Below the pieces are notes generated by a model, which was not told the DNA's origin, made no database searches, and was given only the letters and a program-made list of their open reading frames with translations. Below are positions 32,741-44,873 of a DNA stretch of 64,000 nt, piece after piece. Within the stretch, counting starts at the first letter, position 1. Each line of letters starts with the position of its first letter. The position numbers were made by a program, and so were the translations under genes. Source of the DNA: Gavia stellata (lineage: Eukaryota; Chordata; Aves; Gaviiformes; Gaviidae); assembly GCF_030936135.1 (NCBI RefSeq), contig NW_026776913.1:310001-374000 (forward strand), read 5' to 3'.

Positions 32741-33760
32741 TTATGTAGGAACACAATAAAGGCTAAGAACAACACAGATAATGAAAACAAAAAGGACAAA
32801 AGAGCAAACAAAGGACAGTCCAGCAATGGGATACATGGGAAACATCCCTAAAATCACTTTCTTCATGGCATCCTTGAGCTCCCGGTTCCTCATGCTGTAG
32901 ATGAGGGGGTTCAAGGCTGGGGTCACCACCGAGTACAGCATTGCCATCACTGAATCCAGAGCTGCAGAGGAGATGGAGGGGGGCTTGAGGTAGGCAAACG
33001 TGCCAGTGCTGATAAACAGGGAGACCACAGCCAGGTGAGGGAGGCACGTGGAAAAGGCTTTGTGCCGTCCCTGCTCAGAGGGGATCCTCAGCACGGCCCT
33101 CAAGATCTGCACATAGGACAGCACAATGAAAACAAAACACCCCCAGAATAGAAAAGCACTAAAACTGAAAGGCCCAGCTACCCGGAGGTAGGAGTCTGAG
33201 CAGGAGAGCTTGAGGATCTGTGGAATTTCACAGAAGAACTTGTCCACAGTATTGCCTTGGCAGAGTGGAAGTGAAAATGTATTGGCTGTGTGAAGGAGAG
33301 AATTGAGAAACCCACTGCCCCAGGCAGCTGTTGCTATTTTGGCACAAGCTCTGCTGCCCAGGAGTGTCCCATAGTGCAGGGGTTTGCAAATGGCAATGTA
33401 GCGGTCGTAGGACATGTCAGTGAGCAGAAAAAATTCTGCTGACATCAAAAATGTAATGAAAAATACCTGGGCAGCACATCCTGAGTAGGAGATGGCCCTG
33501 GTGTCCCAGAGGGAATTGGCCATGGATTTGGGGAGAGTGGTGGAGATGGAGCCCAGGTCGATGAAGGAAAGGTTGAGTAGGAAGAAGTACATGGGGCTGT
33601 GGAGGTGGTGGTCGCAGGCTATGGCGGTGATGATGAGGCCATTTCCCAGGAGGGCAGCCAGGTAGATGCCCAGGAAGAGGCAGAAGTGCAAGGGCTGCAG
33701 CTCCTCTGTGTGTGTGAATGCCAGGAGGAGGAACTGGGTGATGGAGCTGCTGTTGGACAT
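32741..33760 (-). CDS. Olfactory receptor, family 14-like, with extended hydrophobic C-terminus
   Basis: A 339-residue odorant receptor. The start ATG is at 33760, 23 bases after an acceptor AG (33784-33785). It has N3-S-S, GN 39-40, PMYFFL 56-61, C95, MSYDRYIAIC 116-125, C167/C177/C187, SY 215-216, KAFSTC 234-239 and NPLIY 284-288. Two oddities stand out. First, D115 directly before MSYDRY, where paralogues have V or I: an acidic residue inside TM3 (GAC for GTC at about 33416). Second, after the normal tail (LKDAMKKVIL) the frame stays open for about 30 residues of mostly F/V/I/L/C (311-339), enough to span a membrane. That stretch aligns with the T-rich 3' UTR of the 309-residue genes, so it looks like an acquired extension, and the paralogue 52580 shares it. 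Whether this receptor folds and signals is uncertain. Confidence 0.9.
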   Translation of the reverse strand: MSNSSSITQFLLLAFTHTEELQPLHFCLFLGIYLAALLGNGLIITAIACDHHLHSPMYFFLLNLSFIDLGSISTTLPKSMANSLWDTRAISYSGCAAQVFFITFLMSAEFFLLTDMSYDRYIAICKPLHYGTLLGSRACAKIATAAWGSGFLNSLLHTANTFSLPLCQGNTVDKFFCEIPQILKLSCSDSYLRVAGPFSFSAFLFWGCFVFIVLSYVQILRAVLRIPSEQGRHKAFSTCLPHLAVVSLFISTGTFAYLKPPSISSAALDSVMAMLYSVVTPALNPLIYSMRNRELKDAMKKVILGMFPMYPIAGLSFVCSFVLFVFIICVVLSLYCVPT

Positions 33761-35203
33761 TTGCTTTCTGTGGGCATTGGGACCTGTCCAAGGTGAAAAA
33801 GACAAAGACAATTGAGGACAGACTTCTGTGAGGAAAATAACATGCCATTTGTCATAGAAATCCCCATCCCTGTGATGAATGAGGAACAAGCCAGCGCATT
33901 CCCCAGCCCTGTCAACTGAATGGCATGGTGCCTGACAGTTTAAAACCTACTTCCCATGAAGATACTTCCAGGGAAGGACACCCAGAGTCAGTGCCAGAAC
34001 AGAAGCTGACCTGTACCCCCATCCATATCCCAGAGAGCAAGAGCAGCATGGAAAGGTGGGGAAACAGGGAAGAAAACTGCAATGCTCCAAAGCAATGAGG
34101 TGAGGTCAGAAAGGCAGAGGGGTGTGCTGTGAAGCCTTCTCCTTACCCAGCTGTGCTCACCACCTCTCACATGGTGTCACTGTAGGGCAGGTGGTTTTAG
34201 TCTCTTTTTTGTGTACTGCATCCCAAGACACATCCACCTGGAGGGCAAGCTGCCCAGGGCATGACTCATAACGGGGACCCCATTGCCATGAAGGCAGAGG
34301 CTCTGCTGGGTAGGAGAGGAGACCAGGGGGTTGCTCTGGGGAAGGTATCTGCACTCCAGGGCATGGCAGGGAGGTGCCCGAATAGCCCCTGCCATGGCAT
34401 TTCTGGTAGCAGCTCCTTCTCATTCCCTGCCCTTGTCTCTGCTGGAGATGTCCCTGCTGGAAGCTGATTCCCTGTCCCCATGTCTCTCTCCTACCATCTC
34501 TCACAGACCACATCCCATTCACCGTGTGCTCAGCTCTGCCCTGCAGACACCTTCTGGCACCAGGGTACTGCCCAGGGGCACCTCTGTCTGTGCTGGAGCT
34601 AATGAGCAGATCAGACAAGTGCTAATGAGAAGTGGGGTCTCAGTGCCTTTCCCAGAACATAGAAATAAATTTCCATCTCTCACTGCCCTTCCAGACAACC
34701 AAGAGGAGAAAACTCAAAACACCGGCAGCTTCCCTTTCAGGTAACCGCCACATAGACCTTCCTTTTGAAAAGTGCCCTTGGAAATGTCCTGGGGGGGATG
34801 TGGAGCTGTGAGCAGCCTTGACCCATGCAGCACTCTCTCCACAGCAGAAGGACCCTGCCCTTCCCTGATGGGCTTCCCATAGTGCCATGGAGAGCTCCCC
34901 GGGCAGGCTGAGTGCTGACCCTGGCAGGCGGCAGAGTCCCTGCCCCAGCACCCAGCCCCGGGGGTGCAGGGACCCTGCTCGGAAGGACAGCCCTGGGCAC
35001 CCCTGGCTGCACACCCACCTTCACACCCTGCAGCCGTCCCTGGCAGAAGGCAGCCCTCATGCCCTGTCCCTCTGATGGTGCAGCAGGGAAGCCCTGCTCT
35101 GGGGCACCTCCTTCTCCTCTATACAGGAGTGACATTCCTGGGTACCATGCCAGCTTTACGAGAGCCCTCCACAAACTGTAGCTGCATTGCCCTGCACCCA
35201 GAG
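33761..35203 (-). other. 5' UTR segment and predicted intron of OR gene 32741
   Basis: From the donor 35204-35209 to the acceptor 33784-33785, intron about 1.43 kb. The same sequence is at 1-1269, and its first 730 bases are at 53600-54340. It includes the GC-rich block. Confidence 0.55.
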
Positions 35204-35209
35204 ACTTAC
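35204..35209 (-). promoter_or_regulatory. Splice donor GTAAGT of the 5' noncoding exon of OR 32741
   Basis: CACG then GTAAGT on the minus strand, identical in context to 1270-1275. Confidence 0.6.
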
Positions 35210-35447
35210 CGTGTCAAGGGCTGTGAAGATTTCTCCTCCAGTGAGCTCGCCTCTGTCCTCCCACCCCAGACTGCCTTTAACCTCTCTCTGCCTTGATCCT
35301 CTCCCCTCGGTGCCTGCAGGCAGTGCCCTCAGCCCTGCTGTGCTCTGCAGAGGAGCTGCTCCTGGGCAGAGCTGTCTCTCGGCAGCGCTGCCCGCTTGCC
35401 ATGAGCTCCCTCCATCCCAGGAGCCCGGCCCAGCTCAGCAGCAGAGG
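35210..35447 (-). promoter_or_regulatory. Predicted 5' noncoding exon and proximal promoter, class 1
   Basis: Matches 1276-1512 and 26984-27222. The class 1 distal sequence continues to about 35600, then the duplicated spacer follows. Confidence 0.4.
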
Positions 35448-37928
35448 AGCAGCCCAAGGCGGCACTTTCTCTGCCCCTCGGGGCTCCCCCCAGGGGTCCC
35501 TGGGGCTCCAGGGAACCTGCTGTGAAACAGGCTGGAGCAATCACTGAGGTTCCCTCCCGCAGCTGGGGAGAGACACTTCTTCCCAGCACATCATTTCCCT
35601 GCTGAGAGACAGAGTCACGCCTAAATATCAACTTTTCTTGGCCCATCTTTAGACAGGACAGCCAGACAGGGACAGGCAGGGATCTCCTTTACCCCTGCTG
35701 AGGGAAGGGATGCAGCTGAGCCCGACAAGGCATCTCATCCTGGGTTTGGAGTGCTGGGGCTGGAAGGGCACTCAGCTCCCTCCCATGCACACCACAGACC
35801 CACAGCAGGTGGGATTCCTCCTGCCCCCCTTCAGGTGGACACACAATAGGCACCTGCATGTGAGCTCCTGCTCTCAGCTCCCATGGTAATTAATGGAGCT
35901 GGAGGCCAGGAGTGAGCTGTTCAGATGCAGTTGTCTGGTGACATCTGAGGTGCCAGAGGTGGTCAAAGATGTGTGCCGCTAATAGAGACAGATTGAAGAT
36001 ACGTGCAGGCTGATGTAGAGACAGGCCAACATCTGGGGCATCTTCTTGGAGGCTCTTGGGAATTTCCTTTGGCCAACTGAAAGGACAGCTGCTGCCCAAA
36101 TTAAGGGCAACTGAACCTGTCCCTACTCGTTATGTTCAGCTCAGCCTATAGAGATATTCATAGGATGGAATGCAGTCGTATGCCATAGGGAGAGCTCAGT
36201 CTCTTTCTTCCTCTCCTCCAGGTGTTGGGTTTACTAGATCTTCACTGAGTGTATTGGCAGGTGTCTCGTGTCCATCCCCACATTGTGGTACAGAATTCAA
36301 GGCAGCTGCTCAATGTAAGGTTCAAATCCAGGCACACAGAGCTACATGAGATGCCAGGGCTGGCAAGAAAATCACAGGACCAACAGGAAAGCAATTCCCA
36401 TTCAGGGTGGGTGCGTGACAAGACACCCCAGTTGGCATTGCAGAGAATGTGATTTAGTGCCTGTGTGCCATTGCTGTTGCCATCACTCAGAGGCATCAGT
36501 TATCAGATGTTATCAGAGAGGCAACGTCTGCCCCTTCTCTGCCCAACAGCTGCAGGCATTGCGTGAACACAAAGCACATCACACAGGGATCTGTACTGAC
36601 TCCCTTGATGATACAGTCCAGGAACAGAACAATCCTTTTCTCACTGTGCCTGCACACATCTTGTCTTCAAAGACAGCATCCTCCAACCACAGCAATGGTC
36701 CATATCAAAACTCAATTGACACTCAACAGGGAATTCAAGGGCACCAAGATGAGCTGTTGCTGTTTCAGGAAGAGTTAAGGAAGAGACTGAGAGAGTGTGG
36801 AACCACTTCTAAGTTTAGTAAGAGTAGGTGTAGACAGATCTGAGATGCTCTGTGTCCCCTTTGCCTCAGTTTCCACCAGCAAGGTCTCCCAGGCCTTTGT
36901 GCTTTGAGGCAGGGCTCTGGAGGAGAACAACCAGCTGTGAATGGGGATGAAGCCAGGGGTTACCTGAGCAAACCGCACACCTACCAGTCCATTGGACCGT
37001 AGGGGCTGCATCCAAGTGTGCTGGGAGAGTTCTTCACCAGTAGATCCTGGTCCATGATGATCCCAGTAAGGAAGGTACTCAGACTCTGTGAGGTATCATT
37101 TAAAATGCAGTGAGGGCTAAGATTATAAAGAGAGAATAGTATAGGTAATCTTTTATCTAGTTAGGTGGTGGGATGCCTAGGTGGTGTAGCATCAGATGGG
37201 ACTCCCAGCCATGCGCAGCACGCCATGCAGACCCCATCCAGAGAAAAGAGTCTCCTGTTTTGGTCAATCAAACTCTTACTGTATTCCCTTAAGTGGAAAC
37301 GACTCTATTCCTCTTCTCCACAGTCAGTCAGAAATGATGTTCTCATGAGACCTTCCTGCTGCATTGTCAGACAGAGACAAGGCCATGCAGGTGCCATGAT
37401 GGCCGGTACCGAGTGGGAGCTGCCCGCAGGGTGCACTGTGACAAGGAGCTGCCGAGGTTGTCCTGTGCCCAAGGGATCTCTGCAGCACAGTACAGGTGTG
37501 GAGGCCACGCTGTACACGCAGCACAGCATAGCACTAATTGCTCGGTGGACGATGGTCTTCTGGTCAGGACCAGTGATCAGGTTTCCCTGGGAGAAGTCTG
37601 CGCTCCACCCCGGTGCCACGGCTGAGGTGCTGCAGCCCAAAGGTGCATGGCCAGGAGGAGCTGGAGCACAGGCAGGAGGAGCTGAAGCCCCAGGACGTGT
37701 CACTCTACTGTGATGGTTTGGGATTAAATGAGAAGTGGTGAATCAGCTTGCTGAGCTGGGGTGCTGCAGTGGAGGGATACAGGCTCTGATGGAGAAGGTG
37801 ACAGGGAGGACAAGACTAGGGGGGAAGCACCCTGTGTGAAGGAAGAGCTAGGATATATGGAGCTCCTCTATGAGATGGGCCACAGGTTGGGCCAGCTTCT
37901 GTGAGTGAGGATGAGAAGATAAGTCAGT
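35448..37928. other. Duplicated intergenic spacer
   Basis: Counterpart of 1513-3989. No gene seen. Small indels relative to copy A change the short open frames, which argues against coding function. Confidence 0.7.
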
Positions 37929-38722
37929 AAGGGTGACATGGTCTCGGCACTCATAGCCTACTTTGTCAGGGAGAGGAAACAGCAAAAGTCCTCTCTCAGC
38001 AAGCCGAGGAAGTCTCCAGGTTAAGGAGCAGGTTCCTGTGGGGGACTGTAAGCGCCCTGGCATTCCCTGGCCAGGCAAAGCGACAGGATGCCGGCAGCCT
38101 GGAAGCTCCTGGGACAAGTTCCGAACAGAGCTGCCAGGTAGGGACAACAAGGGGGATGCTCACCTGGAGCCGGTACTGGTAAACAAGGAAATAGTGGGGT
38201 CCCAGGTGTCAAAGGAAGGCCAGCAGCAGAGCACAGGCTGGTGGACTCCAGAGGAGAAGACTTTGATGTACGGGGGGACTGATCCAGGTGGTGCCATGGG
38301 AAGAAGCTCTGAAGGGGGAAGGAGCTCAGGAAATGTGATAGGCCTTGCAGGACAGCCTCTCCCGAGCACAAGAAGGTTCTCTCTGAATACCTATGGAAAG
38401 GAAACATTCATATGTTGGCCAGCATTGCTCTGATGGCCAAGAGCATCCCAGCTTGTATCAGAAATAGTGTTGCCGGCAGTACTAGGGAAGTGATTGTCGC
38501 CCTGTAGAGAGGTGGGTGCTGGTCTCTTTTCCTCAAATGACAAGGGAATGGACAAGAGGAAACAGCCACAAGTTCTGCCATGGGATTCTTAGAGTGTGGT
38601 TGAGGCGCTGAGGGACATGGTTTAGTGGTGGACTTAGCAGGGTTAGGTTTACAGTTGGACTTGATGATCTTAAAGGTCTTTTCCAACCTAAACCATTCTA
38701 TGAATCGATGATTCTATGATCC
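37929..38722 (+). mobile_element. CR1 LINE fragment, duplicate of 3990-4885
   Basis: The same insertion as in copy A, with an additional internal deletion of about 100 bases near 38590 that removes the [10 protein letters not shown] part. The 3' end (CGATGATTCTATGATCC) is at about 38722. Confidence 0.8.
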
Positions 38723-40746
38723 TTGTACAGAGTCTGCACATGAATGCCACGCACTGATGCCACCATTACAGAGAAGGAGACAAGGCATTTGACCAGGTTG
38801 TTGAACCCTGGAATCGGTATGCCATGCCTCCTGAGGTTCTCGCAAGCACCTAAGCTTTTGTGCAGAGGACTGTGAGTCCTCTTTAGGTGTCCTGCCTGTC
38901 TCCCGCCCCATGCTGTGCTTTAGGCTGTGAAGAGAATCAAAACCAACTTTATGACTAGGTTAGCTTAATTTTACATGCTGAAATGCAGGGCAGATGAAGG
39001 GAGCTCTGAGCTTCCAGGCTCTCAGTCACCCAGTTAGGACTTCAGAGAATGGAAATGCAGGTAATCTTCTTGTGCCAGTGTACACCACATCATAATTTTG
39101 CCTTCCTTTGTACCTTTTAACTGACCTGGGATCTGCCCGTTGGCTGCCTATGATTAAAAAAGAAACTATTCTTCTCGTCCACCTCCCCCTCCTCAAAAAA
39201 GCAGCGAAAAAAGATATGGAGCATGGATTACTTAAGGACAATACTGTAATCTTTAAATTATAGGGGAGAGCAAAGGTAGTACAATGAATTCCAAAACATC
39301 CTTGAGAGCTTCCTTATTTTCACTTGTCTCCAAAGCTGAGCCTGATTAGGTCTTGAAAGGACTACCTCAAATCTCTGCAACCCAAATCCCTCCAACCTTC
39401 TCTTAGCAAAGGTCTTTTAGCCCCGGACACTTCTGCCCATCACTACAGCACACTGTCCAATCTCTCTTTTTCAGCTGGGTGACATCAAGGTACTCCATTG
39501 CAACTCCATTCCCTACAAAAGTCTTCTCTCCACGCTGATCCCACTTGGATCATGCCATGTTATGTACGGCTCCATCCTCCTCTTGCAGAGCTCCATTGGA
39601 TGGGCAGTTTTCCATTTCTTTCATGCCCATTCACCTTCACAACATTTTCTCTTGCATGCATACCACATATTGTCTGAAGCAGCACATTTACCGCCCACAG
39701 CTTCACTGTTTACCCACTGCAGGCTGAGATATTTCTCCTCTTGCAGCAGACATTGTGCAAAACTGCTCCATATATGGAAACCCACTTCAATGCTGCATAT
39801 TCATTTGGGCTAAAAAAAAGATAATGAAAATCTCCTGAGCTAGTTTCTCAAAGACACATTTTCAAAGCGGCAAAGCAGATTCAATACAGAAATGCTGAGA
39901 GCCAAGTTGCAAAGAGAGAGGGAAAAATAGGTGAAGACTCACAAATTTGTCCAGACTCAAATTCTCTGTCAGTCAAGAGCAAGTCCCACAGCCTGGGGGA
40001 CGTTTTCATGAACTGACCCTCTGGGAAGTTTTGTTTCTTGGGCCTCTTGGCTCGAGCCTGTGGCATTCACATTTCCAGGAAGAGGAAAAGTTGTGGTTCA
40101 GCTATCAGACTTTTGCCGTCCTGCCTGGAGATCCAGGACAGTTGTGTCACACAACACCCAGTGTCATAGTGAAGACGGAGGCAGTGTGAATTGTAGTGGT
40201 TTGGACGCCAAGGAATTACATTGTTGGAGGGGAGTCAGAATATGAGAAGGAAAGAAGGGGGAAGTAATGATTTCTGTGTTAAAAAATGGGGAAACTGAGA
40301 CCCAACTTGTGCATCTTTCCTCTGCGCAAGGATCTACCTTTTTTTTTCAGAGGCGCTGACTCTATCAGAGTAGCTTTCACAGTTGTCCTCTGCTAGGAAG
40401 CCCAGAGAACAAGAGGGATGGGATTCATCTGCTTGGATTTAGACATGTCCAGTGGAAGGGCTTGATTCAGCTGCCCACTTCGCCCTGCCAATAGGGAGAT
40501 GCCCTGAGGAATCCCAGACATGCAGGAATGCCACGCCTCAGCCTGGCTGGGTGACAGAAGAGAAAACAGCATGCTTAGAGTCAGTTTCCTCCCACTCCTG
40601 GGCAGGTCCGGCATTTCAACAGCTCCCACTTGCAGGATCACAACTGGCTTTACTTTAAAGAAGGAAGAAAGCCAGGCAAGTTTTTTACACTCTTCAAGAC
40701 CAGACCTATATTTCTTTAAGACACAAATTCCCTTCTCCCGCTTCTC
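38723..40746. other. Duplicated intergenic spacer
   Basis: Counterpart of 4886-6370 and 7531-8066, joined at about 40212 by deletion of the intervening 1150 bases. No gene seen. Confidence 0.7.
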
Positions 40747-40962
40747 ATTCCACAACCAGTCCCAAGATTCTGCACTTCTAAAGATATACCTGGTACACAA
40801 AAGAGGCACTTACGAGTGGTCCCCACCTGATCAAAAGAGATCCACCACCTGTTTATTCCACAACCAGTCCCAAGATTCTGCACTTCTAAAGATATACCTG
40901 GTACACAAAAGAGGCACTTACGAGTGGTCCCCACTTGATCAAAAGAGATCCACCACCTGTTT
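40747..40962. repeat. Two tandem copies of a 108-bp unit
   Basis: ATTCCACAACC starts at 40747 and 40855. Counterpart of 8067-8282. Confidence 0.9.
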
Positions 40963-40974
40963 ATTCCTGGTGGA

Positions 40975-41309
40975 TCACAACATGTATGAGCTCTCGATGC
41001 AGGCCACAGTTTTTCTGAGTGCATTTCCAAGAGCCCCCTCGACCTCCCTGTTCCACAGGCTGTAGAGGAGTGGATTGACCAGGGGCGTGAGGATGGTGTA
41101 GAAAAAGGAGAGGACTTTATGGAGCTGCCTCAGGGAGTCTGTCCTGGTGTCATGTAGACAACGACGAGGGTGCCATAGAATACAGTCACCACGATGAGGT
41201 GAGAGGAGCGGGTGGAGAGGGCCTTCTGCCTCCCGATGGTGGTTGGGATCCTCAGGACTGCAGCTCTGGTGCAGATGTAGGATACCAGTGTGAGTCCAAA
41301 TGGGAAGGC
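40975..41309 (-). pseudogene. OR11A-like pseudogene fragment (TM5 end to C-terminus)
   Basis: Contains PFGLTLVSYICTRAAVLRIP, the TM6 segment GRQKALSTRSSHL (the conserved Cys of KAFSTC replaced by Arg), TM7 TPLVNPLLYSLWN and the same C-terminal end at TGA as 8295-9262. The 5' two thirds are missing: at about 41310 the sequence jumps to an unrelated filler. It shares the TM6-TM7 frameshift with the full pseudogene. Confidence 0.9.
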
Positions 41310-41394
41310 TCCACACACATGGGTGTGTCCCAGTGGGTGGCTCCCCAATTTGGCACAAGTCCCTGATGATTCCCTGTCTCAAACTTCCTATCTT
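41310..41394. other. Filler sequence at a deletion junction
   Basis: The stretch 41311-41355 repeats a run found at about 43772-43816 in the same copy, including the B-specific cccagtggg, followed by about 40 bases of unclear source. It bridges a deletion of about 1.1 kb relative to copy A. Confidence 0.7.
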
Positions 41395-43029
41395 TACCGT
41401 GAGTTGGAGATGGCCGAGGCAGTCACCTAGACAGCCCAGAGAGCTCCTGGAATGGAGGAGCCCTTTTACTCAGTCATTCACCCCACCTACACTGGGGTGC
41501 GTTGTTCCTGAAGGTGCTTCCATGGGGAGGGTGCCTCAGATTCACTGCTCGCTGTAAATCACATCCCATGTAGATGGCTGAGAGACAACTGTGAGAGAGC
41601 TGAGGGATTGAGATGGATCCCTAAGATACGAGCAAGATGGAGAAAGAGACAGCGAGAGATTAAGAGAGTTGAGAACATAAGGGACATGTCTTGGCACCCT
41701 GGCCCCATACACTCTGCCCCAACCTCTGCCTGTCCACTGAGGTGTGTGAGTGCCCATTAGCTTATGCCCCACAGCTCTGACTGCACTGACCACCACGCTG
41801 CCTGTATCTGGGTTCAGCAGTGTCAAGGACACACAGAGGGTATCTAAGGAAAGAGGAGCTGGAATGAGAAGACAGGCAGGACAGGGCTGTACCAAGACAC
41901 GTGGTCTCCCTTCATAGCTGCCACTGTGCAAAGAGCCACTGGCACTAAATGGCAACACTGTGACAGGGATTAGAGAAGAGGAGAGGTTTCCCTTTAATTT
42001 TGGAGAGACTTTAAGCTACAATTGTAACCCTCATGTCTTCAAAGGATGGCCCCGCTGAGCAAGAGTCCCTCCCTTCTGCAAATGACCACACGATGCCCGG
42101 TATGTGGCTCAGGGCACTTGGCATTACCTATGGGAAAACTAAGCTGCCATGTCTAGGCTAAGTACAGTTCTCCTGAAGACCACTGTAGGAGGAGATGATA
42201 TCACCCTCTAGAGTGCTGACCCTTCCCTGCTATCAAAGGAGGCCAGAGAATGAACTCATCTTTTTAGACATTAAAGTTATAAAAGTCTATGTCTGAACAA
42301 GCTAATTCCACTGAATGTGCTGGATTAGCTGAAGTATTGGCTCTGGGAGCATTGTGTCAAGGACTGGACATTTACTTCAACAAACATGAGTGATCTGGAG
42401 ACAGGTGCACTCTTCGTCAAACCTACATTCCTGACCAATGTTCTAGATTCTGGACCAAATTAGAAGAGAGGTCATTCTCAACAGTTCAATTGGACTGAGT
42501 TTCAGGCATGCTTTTGTTCTGATCAGGACGTTAACGGACATGTAAGTGCCACTTCGTCCAGAAAGCAATCTGTTATTATTCTCTTTATTGTGTTCCACCT
42601 ATTTTCTGTCATTTCCTAAAGACTAAGAGGTTCAGCAAAGATCTGCCACCAAAATAAGCAGGAAACCAGATTTAGGAGGAAGGCGAAGTTGCATGAGAAC
42701 TGGAGGAGGGTGAAGCTTGTTGAGAACTGGGTGTGCCATGGAGGGATGAAGTCCTCTGCTTGTTGCTTTCTGTCTTGGTTTGCACGCTTAGAAAATGCCA
42801 CTGTGGTATTCATCAGGGTTTGTAAAGTGCTTGTAGGTCATTTGAAAGGCATTGCTATGCAGGGTCGTCTTATGATGACCTGTTGCAGAAGAGAGTCTGG
42901 TGTGATATTCGATTAAGGAGATCTTACACTGCTAAGAAATAAAGGTCTCATTTCTGCAGATGCATCATAACCATGTGTTTACCCTCCCCACCTCTCTCCC
43001 CTTTCAAAATCCACTTACGACACATCTCC
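41395..43029. other. Duplicated intergenic spacer
   Basis: Counterpart of 9758-11389. No gene supported. Confidence 0.7.
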
Positions 43030-43538
43030 TCAGGTGGAAAAGTGGTTTCTGAAGGCTATCCCACTTCTTTTGAAACCTGCCTTGAGAGCATCTTTCATCA
43101 GCTGGTTCCTGAGGCTGAAAACAAAGGGACTCGTCAAAGGAGTTGGCACTGTGTTGAGAAGGGCCACTGCCTTGTTTCAGGAAATGTGGTGACTTGAAGG
43201 CTGGACATACATGAAGATGCAGCCCAGAAGGGAGTAGAAGTAACACTGAGTTAAGCAGCCTGGGCAGGATATGGCTTTGCTGGCCATGCACAAGTTTCCT
43301 ACGGCTTTGGGTATGATGGATATGGTGATGAAAACCTCCAAACAGGAGAGGTTACAGAGGAAAAAGTACATGGGTCTGTAGAGGTCTCTTTCAGCAAGAA
43401 CGAGGGGATGATCGGCAGGTTTGCCCCTAAGATCACCAGGTACGAAGCCAGGAGAGCTATTGCCATGAGGGACTCCTGATGGTGGAGGGAGGGGAAGCCC
43501 AAGAGAAGGAACTCTGTGACAGTCGTATGGTTCAACGT
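43030..43538 (-). pseudogene. Olfactory receptor pseudogene with large internal deletion, copy 2
   Basis: Counterpart of 11390-11898 with the same jump from TM3 to TM7. The start codon is ACG (43538-43536) instead of ATG. TM2 is better preserved than in copy 1 (YFFLCNLSCLEVF). It ends at TGA 43030-43032. Confidence 0.9.
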
Positions 43539-44639
43539 CTCTGCATCCGAGCTGCAGTGGTGGGGGGTATGTGGAGAATAACCCCATACATCAGGACAGG
43601 CTGGGACGTGAGCAGCTGAGGAGAAGGACCGGGGCACTACGAGGGATACCCTACAACCAGTAGCGTACGGTCCCTATGAACAAGGGCAGCTGCACGTGGG
43701 GCTGTGTTAGGAGGACTGTGGGCCACCCAGACAACTTGAGTGATCATCCCCCTTGACTCAGCACTGGTGTGGCTCCACACACATGGGTGTGTCCCAGTGG
43801 GTGGCTCCCCAATTTGGAGAAGTCAGGAGGAACTAGAGAGTGTCGAGTGCAGGTCTGCCAAGATGGGGTTCGGGACCAGGTACACATGACCTGTGTGGGG
43901 CAGCTGAGGGACCTGGGCAGCATTGACCCAGAGGCTCAGAGCAGTATAGGATTAGCCTGAGACTGCTGGAAAGGTGGTTTCAGGGATGATGGAATCTTTT
44001 GTTCGTAGTGGGAAATGGCATGAGAAAGAACTTATAGCACAAAGTGCAGCTAGAGAGGTCCAGACTGGACACAAGGAAAGAGAAATGTCACTCGAAGGGC
44101 GGTGCTGTGGTGTAAGAAGTCACCCAGAGGGAGACTGGATCAACCCAAGGCTTTGTGTTGCAAGGGACAACGAGGAAGGATGGAGAGATATCAGTAAAGG
44201 AAGATGCTCAGGTGAGAGCCAGGTGGGGTAGCAGGGTGGATGTCTACAGCCTGCAGAGAAGAGGTGCAGGTGTGGGAGACCGTAGGACAGCCAATGGTGG
44301 AGATGAGAGAGGGATGGAGAAAGTCAGAAAAGCCCCCAAGAGAGATCAGCTCTTTCCCTCCTCGGCTGTGGCTGTTGTCTCTGCCACTGACACCCATGAG
44401 GAAGCACCTTGTCCTTACAGCACTCGGGGCTCATTGCCTCCCCTTCCCCACCTGGGAGCCTGGGAGGTATCCTACCGTAGTCCTGCCCTGGGCATTGCCC
44501 ATCCCCACATCACACCGCCCCAGGAAGAGCCCTGAGCAATGTGTGAGGGACTGGATCTCCCTTCCCAGGGGCTGGGGGTCAGAGCTTGGCCCTTTGCCTT
44601 TAGGTAACACATCCAGGGTTCCTCAGAATCTCTTCCTTC
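43539..44639. other. Duplicated intergenic spacer
   Basis: Counterpart of 11899-13004 and of 62186-63288 (inverted). No gene supported. Confidence 0.7.
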
Positions 44640-44873
44640 ACATTGCCTTTGCCTACCTGTCATCACTGCCTGGAGTTTTCTGCTCTAAGCAGCCCCTGGG
44701 GAGGCTTTGTCAGCAATGTCCCTCCGTGGGACCCATTAACACTCCAAGAAACAGTGGAGATTGCATCAGACACTGACTTCTTGAGAGGTTTCTTCAACTC
44801 CCTCTCACTGTCTGAGGTTCATGGACTGGGCACCAAACCCACCTGAGGGGTCATTAATACACCTGGAGCTGGT
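44640..44873. repeat. Unclassified repeat next to class 2 promoter
   Basis: Copy of 13005-13240, abutting the shared 5' exon region. Confidence 0.5.

Larger units (their letters stand above)
31903..34487. repeat. Segmental duplication block (partner 51779-54340)
   Basis: A roughly 2.6-kb unit containing the 3' flank, the whole OR gene 32741 and about 730 bases upstream, repeated in the same orientation at 51779-54340. The left edge of the partner abuts a CR1 (51778), and its right edge (54340) joins unrelated DNA. Confidence 0.9.
33945..44873. repeat. Segmental duplication copy B (partner 11-13240)
   Basis: See copy A for the alignment. Copy B carries a deletion at about 40212 (1150 bases), a deletion with filler at about 41310-41395 that removed the 5' two thirds of the OR11A-like pseudogene, and a larger internal loss in the shared CR1. 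Confidence 0.9.

Noticed and set aside
33945-44873. Copy B as an assembly duplicate of copy A
   Set aside because: The copies differ by several indels, a filler junction, and distinct OR genes at their ends, so they are real paralogous segments unless long reads show otherwise.
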